From Planctomycetota bacterium (GTDB lineage Bacteria; Planctomycetota; Planctomycetia; Planctomycetales; Planctomycetaceae), in contig JAQBZS010000505.1 in the NCBI GenBank assembly GCA_027622115.1, positions 1-5,891 on the forward strand: DNA of 5,891 bases, given 5' to 3'. The notes under the pieces were generated by a model. The model did no database searches and had not been told where the DNA came from. It saw only the letters and a program-made list of their open reading frames with translations. Position 1 is the first letter of the stretch, and the number at the start of each line of letters is the position of its first letter. A program made the position numbers and the translations under genes. Positions 1 to 5,215 of this stretch are shown in pieces.

Positions 1-13
1 GGTCAGAAAGGTT

Positions 14-65
14 GAAGGCGGAAGAAGAAGGATGACACGGATTCATCCTTTTTACTTCCGCCTTC
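14..65. repeat. Long near-perfect inverted repeat (stem-loop), possible terminator of the minus-strand genes
   Basis: The outer arms 14-24 (GAAGGCGGAAG) and 55-65 (CTTCCGCCTTC) are perfectly complementary. The inner arms 28-35 (AAGGATGA) and 43-50 (TCATCCTT) are also perfect. Positions 25-27 pair with 51-53 (one G-T wobble), leaving A54 as a single bulge and a 7-base loop at 36-42. The result is about 22 base pairs, far beyond chance. It lies 72 bp past the stop of the small minus-strand gene, so it could end that transcription unit. However, the minus-strand sequence after the stem has only a weak T-run, so a classic Rho-independent terminator is not certain. A dispersed intergenic repeat or an mRNA 3'-end stabiliser would fit equally well. 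The structure is seen directly; the role is inferred. Confidence 0.75.
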
Positions 66-136
66 GATTTACCCGCAGCCCATCACCCTTCAGCCGTTCT
101 GCCAACTCCCACACCGCAGTCCGCGATCGCCATTTT

Positions 137-370
137 TCACCCGCGTACAACATCCATCACTGGTGAACGGACTTGAAACAACATGCCGCGTCTTCGGTCA
201 GGCTCCTTGGCTCTCAAAGACGCCAATGCCTGATCGAAATCGTTCGCGACCATGAGTATTTCACCGTCCAGCAAGGCAACGCACTCGCCGACCGTGAACT
301 TTCTGTCCTTCCATTGAAAGTCTCTGCATAATTGATCCGCGACTCGTTGATTGATTGACGTTTCATCCAC
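137..370 (-). CDS. Small DUF5678-like protein (77 aa), function unknown
   Basis: A short soluble protein with no signal peptide or membrane segment. Residues about 27-72 carry the pattern GECVALLDGEI...ANDFDQALASLRA...RRGMLFQV, which resembles DUF5678: a 'cell keeps its value' type strand, a short helix of the D-F-x-x-A-L-x-x-L-R kind, then a hydrophobic strand. These proteins are small and have no assigned biochemical role that I know of. The start is GTG at 370. It is the only plausible initiator, because an in-frame TGA lies about 20 bases upstream and there is no earlier ATG. No good Shine-Dalgarno sequence precedes it. The gene begins 21 bp after the oxidoreductase stop on the same strand, so it is probably co-transcribed and perhaps translationally coupled. 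The family assignment rests on pattern memory, not an alignment, and is moderately sure; that the frame is coding is more secure. Confidence 0.7.
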   Translation of the reverse strand: MDETSINQRVADQLCRDFQWKDRKFTVGECVALLDGEILMVANDFDQALASLRAKEPDRRRGMLFQVRSPVMDVVRG

Positions 371-381
371 GCCCGCGATCT

Positions 382-399
382 TCGATTGACGTCAATCGA
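382..399. promoter_or_regulatory. 18-bp perfect palindrome at the gene junction (candidate operator or mRNA hairpin)
   Basis: TCGATTGACGTCAATCGA equals its own reverse complement over all 18 bases. It covers the last codons and stop of the oxidoreductase gene (stop at 392-394) and ends 11 bases before the GTG start of the small gene. Half of it, GATTGACGT, occurs again in the same direction at 353-361, exactly 31 bp away (about three helical turns). In the minus-strand mRNA it could fold into a 7-bp stem with an ACGU loop just ahead of the small gene's start. Binding of a dimeric regulator or control of translation are both inferences. Confidence 0.45.
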
Positions 400-1429
400 T
401 CACGGTTGTCCGCCCGGACTCCGCTGCCGAGTAAATCCCGAAGACCGTCTTGAGCGCTCGCAAACTGTGGGCGCTGCTGATGGGTGGGTCGCTTCGATTC
501 GCGCAGGCTTTGATCGCGGCTCGTACGAACGGCGTGTAGCCTCGTGGATTCTTCGATCCTGCCCACGATTGGACTTTCCCGGCGTGTGGGCCTTTTGACG
601 TATACCACTGCAACGGTTGGTCTTTCATGGATTCCAAGTGCAACCACCCGGCCTGGCCCCAGACCTTGATGTGCGAGTGATATCCTCGATCCAAGTAATA
701 GCCGGAAGTCATCGTCCCGAGCATTCCGTTGTCAAACTTCAATGCCGCAGTGGCTGAATCCTCGACGCTGATGGCTTGCCCGCCGATGTTGGTGGTGAAA
801 CCAGCGGCGCTTTGAATGCTCGTCCCCGTGATGTGCATCGCCAGATCGAGCCAGTGAATGCCCAGCCAAATCAAGTGGCCGCCGCCGGCCCGGTCCTTTT
901 TGGCGAACCATTGTTCCTGATAACTCGTCCGCGTCAGTCGCGTTTGATCCGCAATCAAATGCATGTCGACACCGTACAGTTTGCCCAGCACGCCCGTTTC
1001 GATCAGACGCCTCGCCTCGACGATTTCCGGATTCAACCGGTTGGCCAAGGCCAGCATGAGATTGAGATGCTGACGATCGGCCTTTTCGACGAGCGGCTGA
1101 AAATCCTCGGCACGCACGCAGCCGGGCTTTTCGGCGAACACGTGGCAGCCAGCCGTTAGGGCTGCATCAATCACGGGCGGCGCAAGCTTCGCTTCCATCG
1201 TGACCAATGCCATCGTGGGCTTCTCGCGAGCCAGCAGTTCAGCATGACTCTGATAAGTCGCAGCGAGTTTCCGCCCCAAAGCCTTCTCGGCGCTCGCGTT
1301 GTACCGCGAGTCCGGATCGGACAGTACCACGGTCGAGCATTCTTCGGTTTCGGCCAAGGCACTTAGATATGCGCCGACATGCGCGCCGCCGGCGTGTGTC
1401 ATCAGCGCGACTTTGATCGAATCAGCCAT
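392..1429 (-). CDS. Gfo/Idh/MocA-family oxidoreductase (345 aa)
   Basis: A cytoplasmic NAD(P)-dependent sugar or cyclitol dehydrogenase-type protein. The N-terminal Rossmann domain (about 1-125) has a variant glycine loop, AGGAHVGAY at 13-21, and the family hallmark AEKPG at 99-103 with K101. The C-terminal alpha/beta domain (about 126-345) contains RLNPEIVEARRLIETGVLGK (131-150) and GGGHLIWLGIHWLDL (182-196). In the family the latter motif is normally GGGxLxDxGxHxxD, whose Asp and His act with the Lys of EKP. Here H192 is kept but W188 stands where the Asp should be. There is no Tat or Sec signal. The 345-residue length is normal. The ATG start at 1429 is supported by AAGGA at 1440-1436, six bases upstream. 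It lies 189 bp after the membrane acyltransferase gene and 21 bp before the small gene. The substrate cannot be predicted; the family is secure. Confidence 0.93.
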   Translation of the reverse strand: MADSIKVALMTHAGGAHVGAYLSALAETEECSTVVLSDPDSRYNASAEKALGRKLAATYQSHAELLAREKPTMALVTMEAKLAPPVIDAALTAGCHVFAEKPGCVRAEDFQPLVEKADRQHLNLMLALANRLNPEIVEARRLIETGVLGKLYGVDMHLIADQTRLTRTSYQEQWFAKKDRAGGGHLIWLGIHWLDLAMHITGTSIQSAAGFTTNIGGQAISVEDSATAALKFDNGMLGTMTSGYYLDRGYHSHIKVWGQAGWLHLESMKDQPLQWYTSKGPHAGKVQSWAGSKNPRGYTPFVRAAIKACANRSDPPISSAHSLRALKTVFGIYSAAESGRTTVID

Positions 1430-1435
1430 GTGGGC

Positions 1436-1440
1436 ATCCT
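1436..1440 (-). promoter_or_regulatory. Ribosome binding site of the oxidoreductase gene
   Basis: The minus strand reads AAGGA here, six bases before the ATG at 1429-1427. Good spacing and complementarity to the 16S rRNA 3' end fix the start of the Gfo/Idh/MocA gene. Confidence 0.7.
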
Positions 1441-1453
1441 TGGTTTCAGTTTG

Positions 1454-1500
1454 TCACTTTTGGAGTGCTGTGGCTTGACACAGCTTTCCATTTTGGAATC
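1454..1500 (+). repeat. Hairpin repeat, left copy of a facing pair
   Basis: The copy runs from TCAC (1454-1457) through TTTGGAGTGC to TTTTGGAATC (1491-1500). It holds a perfect 6-bp stem GCTGTG (1467-1472) / CACAGC (1479-1484) around the loop GCTTGA. It matches the right copy (1562-1608) read on the minus strand over TCAC-N-TTTGGAGTGC, the loop GCTTGA, the adjoining C and GCTTT, while two stem base pairs differ by changes on both sides. I recall similar sequences as dispersed intergenic elements in planctomycetes, but cannot verify this here. Confidence 0.75.
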
Positions 1501-1561
1501 CAGACTGGGCGGTTCATTTCAAGCACTGGTCGATCCTGAATCGTTTGATACGAGCTTTGCC

Positions 1562-1608
1562 GTTCCAAGATTCCAAAGCGGCGTCAAGCCGCCGCACTCC
1601 AAATGTGA
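1562..1608 (-). repeat. Hairpin repeat, right copy, inverted relative to the left copy
   Basis: On the minus strand this copy reads TCAC-A-TTTGGAGTGC, then the stem GCGGCG, loop GCTTGA, stem CGCCGC (plus-strand positions 1595-1578), then TTTGGAATC. It lies just beyond the stop of the membrane acyltransferase gene (TAA at 1621-1619) in that gene's transcription direction. A GC-rich stem followed by TTT could weaken or stop read-through toward the oxidoreductase gene, though the T-run is short. Together with the left copy it bounds a roughly 155-bp element with a 60-bp centre that holds no gene. I see no target-site duplication at its edges. Confidence 0.75.
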
Positions 1609-1618
1609 ATAACGCATC

Positions 1619-2878
1619 TTACAGTCGGATGAACAGCTTGTTGCGGTACATGTAGAAGCAAACCAGCCAGAACACGAGCCCGACCATGACGGATTGAACG
1701 GTCGGCGAGTAGGCCGCGTCAACCTGTGACGAATAGTCAAACCAACTGGTCTTCAACAGAAACAAGTCCTGACCGAAATGCGTTTGCAGTTGCTTGGCGG
1801 TCCACGACTTCAAGGACATGCTCATGCAGTAGATCGCAATCGAGTTCATGCCGACGACGACCAACGGGAATGACCAGCGTCGCAACTTCATGACGTCGAC
1901 CACCAAATACAGTCCGCCGAGAATGAGGCAACAACAGCCGGTTGAAAAGAGCGCCCACGACGGGGTCCAGAGTCGCTTCACCAGCGGACATGCACCCGAG
2001 ATGTTCAGCAGGTATCCCACACCCAAGCCGAAGAAACCGGCCACGAGTAGAGCTGCCAACTTGTGTCCCGCCGTCCGATTCGTGCGAAGCAATTCGCCGC
2101 ACATCAGGCCGAACAGCATCGTGACCAGCGAGGGGATGAAGTTGATCGTTTGATAACCGCCGCTGTTGAACACGAAGGGCTTCGGGCGTTCGAAGCGATT
2201 GAGTAAGTCCAAGTCCACCGCGAGTCCGATGTTCGCGTTCTTGTGCCACGGCGGACGAATGTCGTCGAGATGCTTTTGCGACCATTCCGCCGTCACGCCA
2301 ACTTCGGGCGCGCCCGCTTGAATGTCGATGCCGGCATCAGGATAGAACTCGTAGGCGGCGGACGTTCCCAGCAAAATGACCGCAGCGGCGATCGATTGCG
2401 TGACCACCGATCTCCGCCATAACAGGAATAGAAACGGATACGCCAAGCCGATTTGAGCCAAGACGTTCATAAACGACCAGTCCGTCTGGCTTCTCGACTT
2501 CGACATCAAGAACACGCTGAGCGCGATGAGCAACAGCGCTCGCTTGAAGGCGTGGCCGAACATCCTGGGATACGAATGTCCGAGTTCCTGCCGCTTCGAA
2601 TAGGAATACGCCATCGACACGCCCACCATGAACATGAACGACGGCTGAATCAGATCCCAATACGAACAGCCGACCCACTCGGCGTGACTGAACTGCTCAT
2701 GCACGTGTTGCCAGATTTCAGAATCCGGTTGGTACACCAGGTGATTCGAAGCGGTTTTCGCCAAGCCGAAACCGGCGAACGCCAACGACACCATGATCAG
2801 CCCGCGATACGCATCGAGGGACTGCAATCGCTCGTGCTTGAAATCGCCGACGTCTGCTTTGACGTTTACCCGTGGCAT
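1619..2878 (-). CDS. HGSNAT/NagX-like multipass membrane acyltransferase (DUF5009-type, 419 aa)
   Basis: An integral membrane protein of the group that includes heparan-alpha-glucosaminide N-acetyltransferase and NagX-like proteins (COG4299). HGSNAT moves acetyl groups across a membrane onto terminal glucosamine. The family N-terminal signature RLQSLDAYRGLIMV is at 17-30. FSHAEWVGCSYWDLIQPSFM (63-82) followed by FMVGVSMA matches the family H-x-x-W-x-G...D-x-x-x-P-x-F block, with H65 where the proposed acetyl-accepting His lies. LLNISGACPLVKRLWTPSWA (290-309) matches the late family motif. I count about ten hydrophobic segments (roughly 24-40, 78-95, 113-126, 137-153, 161-176, 246-263, 273-293, 307-328, 337-356, 395-411) and a long polar loop at about 177-243. 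The ATG at 2878 is supported by GGAGAA seven bases upstream. The gene is divergent from the kinase. The family is fairly sure, the substrate unknown; a role in a periplasmic glycan is inferred. Confidence 0.88.
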   Translation of the reverse strand: MPRVNVKADVGDFKHERLQSLDAYRGLIMVSLAFAGFGLAKTASNHLVYQPDSEIWQHVHEQFSHAEWVGCSYWDLIQPSFMFMVGVSMAYSYSKRQELGHSYPRMFGHAFKRALLLIALSVFLMSKSRSQTDWSFMNVLAQIGLAYPFLFLLWRRSVVTQSIAAAVILLGTSAAYEFYPDAGIDIQAGAPEVGVTAEWSQKHLDDIRPPWHKNANIGLAVDLDLLNRFERPKPFVFNSGGYQTINFIPSLVTMLFGLMCGELLRTNRTAGHKLAALLVAGFFGLGVGYLLNISGACPLVKRLWTPSWALFSTGCCCLILGGLYLVVDVMKLRRWSFPLVVVGMNSIAIYCMSMSLKSWTAKQLQTHFGQDLFLLKTSWFDYSSQVDAAYSPTVQSVMVGLVFWLVCFYMYRNKLFIRL

Positions 2879-2885
2879 GGTCGAA

Positions 2886-2891
2886 TTCTCC
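2886..2891 (-). promoter_or_regulatory. Ribosome binding site of the membrane acyltransferase gene
   Basis: The minus strand reads GGAGAA, seven bases before the ATG at 2878-2876. This strong Shine-Dalgarno match settles the start codon. Confidence 0.7.
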
Positions 2892-2953
2892 GATATTGAG
2901 CGACTGAAAACGCGGATCGAGATGGACGGCTAGCAACAAGCATTCTTAATTCT

Positions 2954-2979
2954 CGTTTCCAAGCTTCCGCTTGGGAACG
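2954..2979. repeat. Palindromic intergenic repeat (CGTTTCCAAGC hairpin)
   Basis: The arms CGTTTCCAAGC (2954-2964) and GCTTGGGAACG (2969-2979) form an 11-bp stem with one T-G wobble (2958/2975) and a TTCC loop. A second, decayed hairpin follows (about 2988-3002, CGAAG-CTCC-...-CTCG). The combination resembles a family of short palindromic repeats with CGTTCCCAAGC-like arms that I recall as dispersed in several bacterial phyla; that identity is from memory. It sits in the divergent gap between the acyltransferase and kinase genes, which must hold both promoters. I could not pick convincing -35/-10 boxes in the gap (2879-3082). Confidence 0.7.
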
Positions 2980-3082
2980 CACTTCCGCGAAGCTCCACCT
3001 CGTTGGCGCGTAACCGTCGGTTGGGTCAACTCAGTACTGCCGTTCGGCCAACACAAAGTTGGTGCCATTGGACAACCGCCCG

Positions 3083-5164
3083 ATGAATCGGAAACACATG
3101 ACCGTTGACGTCGTAGACGAGCCGCCGCCGCGACCCCTGGACGAAACTCTGCCGCAGGATGAATCGCAAGCCGCGAGATCGCGTGAACTCAGCGCGACGA
3201 CTGAACTGCCACCGGGAGAAGTGCCCGGTTTTCAGATCATCAAATGTCTCGGGACGGGCGCGTTCGGTTCGGTGTGGCTCGCCCGCGAAGCCAACACCGG
3301 CAAGCACGTCGCGGTGAAATTCTACTCGCACCGACGGGGCCTCGACTGGTCGTTGCTCAACCGAGAAGTCGAAAAGCTCGCCGTGCTGTATACGTCTCGA
3401 AACATCGTCAGCCTGCTGCAAGTCGGTTGGAATAGCGATCCGCCGTTCTATGTCATGGAATACCTTGAGAATGGTTCGCTCGGCGACAAGCTGGCGCGCG
3501 GTCCGGCGTCGGTTGTGGAAACCGTACGCGTGGCTCGATCCATCCTGAAAGCGCTGGTGCATGCTCACGGCGCCGGCATTCTGCACTGCGATCTCAAACC
3601 GGCGAACGTGCTGCTGGGAGCGGACGGCGAAGCGCGGTTGTGCGATTTCGGCCAATCCCGCTTGTCGCATGAACAAAACCCGGCCCTGGGCACGCTGTTT
3701 TACATGGCACCGGAACAGGCCGATTTGAAGGCGATCCCGGACGCGCGTTGGGACGTGTTCGCCTTCGGTGCGCTGCTGCATCACATGTTGACCGGGCAAG
3801 CACCGTATCGGACTCCCGAGAACGAAGCGCTGATCCAGTCGGCGGAGACGCTCGAGGAAAAACTGAGCGTGTATCGTCGAGTCGTCCGCCACAGCGTTCG
3901 CCCGGTCGCGCTAAAAAAAACGCCGGGCGTCGATCGGCGATTGGCGGATATTGTCGAGAAATGTTTGCGAACGGATCCCAGCAAGCGGTTTTCCAATGCG
4001 CAAGCGGTGCTCAACAGTCTTGACGCGCGCGATCGCCAACGCGCGCGGCGTCCGTGGATCGCAGTGGGGTTACTCGGCCCCACGCTGTTGTTGATCGCGA
4101 TGATCTACATTGTCAGCCAGATTGGCACGGATGCCGTCGAGTCGGCGCGGCACGAGGTCACCCAGCGGGCTCTCGAAAGCGACATGCTGTCGGCGAGAAT
4201 CCTGGCAAACAGCTTGGCGGAAGAGTTGTCGGACCGGACACGCGAACTTGAGGTCGTCGCCGATCTCGCGGGACTACGAGGCTTGATCGTCGAGTTTTCA
4301 GGCCGACCGTATGCCGAACGCGGCAAACTGTTGACGGCCTTGGACGACCTCAAGCGGGAATACGACAAACGCATCAGCAGCGGCGACGACACGAGTTGGT
4401 TTCTCTGTGACTCACACGGTAAGCAGGTCTGGCGAGCGCCGGAGAGCAAGGACACCATCGATCGCATCTGGGCACACCGCGACTATTTCCACGGACACAA
4501 CAACGAGTACGACGACGACAACTTGCCCGCCGATTTGCAGCCCATTCATTCGCCGCACGTGTCGCTGGCGTTTCGAAGTCACGCTACGAATAAGTTCATG
4601 TTCGCCATCAGCGTGCCCGTGTGGGACGCGACCGGCATGCACGTGATCGGCGTGCTGGCACGAACGACGCACTTGGACGAACTCCGTCAGCAATTCGGGC
4701 GTCGGCTGCGGGGCCAAAACGACAACGTGAGCCGCGTGATCGCGATCGTGGATCATCGAGATTGGATTTTGCGAGACCACACGGGGCTGACGAGCGAGAT
4801 GTTGTCCGCGGATTCCGCGTCAACGTTGGAGCGGCTGAAGCTGGATGAGAAGGTTGTCGAGCGAATGCAGTCCCGCATGAACCGAAACGGTTCCGATGTT
4901 CTGGAAGTGCAGGACGACGACTATCTCGATCCGCTGGCACGGCTCGACCCGGAGCATTACGCGGGGCGTTGGCTGGCCGCCGTGTCGGCAATCCAGGGCA
5001 CGGGGTGGGCGGTCATCGTGCAGGAACGTCGCGACTTGGCCATGGAACCGGTGGACGAGATGCAACGCGGACTGACCAAATTCGGTCTATGGGCGATCAG
5101 CATCAGTTTCGGACTGATCGTGGTGCTGTGGGCGATCGTCATGCGGGCGATGAATCGTCGCTGA
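3083..5164 (+). CDS. Transmembrane Ser/Thr protein kinase with C-terminal double-Cache-like sensor
   Basis: Numbering is from ATG 3083 (693 aa). The cytoplasmic kinase domain spans about 49-313: glycine loop GTGAFGSV 57-64, Lys79 in AVK, a likely helix-C Glu at 95, HCDLKPAN 168-175 with catalytic Asp170, DFG 188-190, APE 209-211, Asp224, Arg302. All catalytic residues are present, but Cys replaces Arg in HRD. TM1 is about 325-345. An extracytoplasmic region (346-665) follows, with WFLCDSHGKQVWRAP (439), HRDYFHG (465), MFAISVPVWDATG (506), VIAIVDHRDWIL (552) and WLAAVSAIQGTGWAVIVQ (630), the pattern of a two-lobed Cache domain. TM2 is about 667-688, leaving a tail of about five residues. The start is unsure: TTG 3059, GTG 3062, ATG 3083 and ATG 3098 are in frame and none has a strong Shine-Dalgarno sequence; I prefer the first ATG. 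It probably binds a small external ligand. The kinase call is secure; Cache is likely. Confidence 0.92.
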   Translation: MNRKHMTVDVVDEPPPRPLDETLPQDESQAARSRELSATTELPPGEVPGFQIIKCLGTGAFGSVWLAREANTGKHVAVKFYSHRRGLDWSLLNREVEKLAVLYTSRNIVSLLQVGWNSDPPFYVMEYLENGSLGDKLARGPASVVETVRVARSILKALVHAHGAGILHCDLKPANVLLGADGEARLCDFGQSRLSHEQNPALGTLFYMAPEQADLKAIPDARWDVFAFGALLHHMLTGQAPYRTPENEALIQSAETLEEKLSVYRRVVRHSVRPVALKKTPGVDRRLADIVEKCLRTDPSKRFSNAQAVLNSLDARDRQRARRPWIAVGLLGPTLLLIAMIYIVSQIGTDAVESARHEVTQRALESDMLSARILANSLAEELSDRTRELEVVADLAGLRGLIVEFSGRPYAERGKLLTALDDLKREYDKRISSGDDTSWFLCDSHGKQVWRAPESKDTIDRIWAHRDYFHGHNNEYDDDNLPADLQPIHSPHVSLAFRSHATNKFMFAISVPVWDATGMHVIGVLARTTHLDELRQQFGRRLRGQNDNVSRVIAIVDHRDWILRDHTGLTSEMLSADSASTLERLKLDEKVVERMQSRMNRNGSDVLEVQDDDYLDPLARLDPEHYAGRWLAAVSAIQGTGWAVIVQERRDLAMEPVDEMQRGLTKFGLWAISISFGLIVVLWAIVMRAMNRR

Positions 5165-5187
5165 TGTGCGGGCGATCGGGGTAGGAA

Positions 5188-5207
5188 GAGCTGATTGGTT
5201 TCAGCTC
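5188..5207. terminator. Small hairpin between convergent genes, possible bidirectional terminator
   Basis: GAGCTGA (5188-5194) and TCAGCTC (5201-5207) form a perfect 7-bp stem with the loop TTGGTT. It lies in the 51-bp gap between the kinase stop (5164) and the TypA stop (5216), where transcription from both sides should end. Neither strand has a T-run after the stem, so it is at best a weak intrinsic terminator. Confidence 0.4.
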
Positions 5208-5215
5208 CCCTCGTG

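Noticed and set aside
363..647. Minus-strand open frame overlapping the end of the oxidoreductase and the start of the small gene
   Set aside because: It is out of frame with both real genes and its Arg-rich translation shows no domain.
776..1159. Plus-strand open frame opposite the oxidoreductase gene
   Set aside because: It is an antisense shadow of the conserved Rossmann/C-terminal region, with no motif or ribosome binding site.
1737..2285. Open frame of 182 codons on the minus strand within the acyltransferase gene
   Set aside because: It is in another frame of a well-supported membrane protein gene, is Arg-rich and low in hydrophobic order, and has no family resemblance.
2879..3058. 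Sigma-70 type promoter boxes in the divergent gap
   Set aside because: A few AT-rich hexamers such as TAAGAAT on the minus strand occur, but none has a convincing partner at 16-18 bp, so I do not call a promoter.
3011..3082. Use of the upstream TTG (3059) or GTG (3062) as the kinase start
   Set aside because: Neither has a Shine-Dalgarno sequence and the extra eight residues add no domain. ATG 3083, or ATG 3098 with GGAA just upstream, is more likely, though this is not settled.
3026..3892. Long open frame (288 codons) antisense to the kinase gene
   Set aside because: It lies opposite the conserved kinase domain, has an Arg/His/Gln-rich composition typical of a reverse-strand shadow of GC-rich coding sequence, and shows no recognisable motif.
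123..4036. Two GCGATCGC octamers (123-130 and 4029-4036), reminiscent of the cyanobacterial HIP1 element
   Set aside because: Only two copies in 5.9 kb, one inside the kinase gene; GATCG-rich words are common here, and nothing else suggests a cyanobacterium.
5128..5178. Repeated TGCGGGCGAT (5142-5151 and 5167-5176) and a similar GTGGGCGATCG near the kinase 3' end
   Set aside because: Short, imperfect and partly coding; probably local slippage or chance rather than a functional array.
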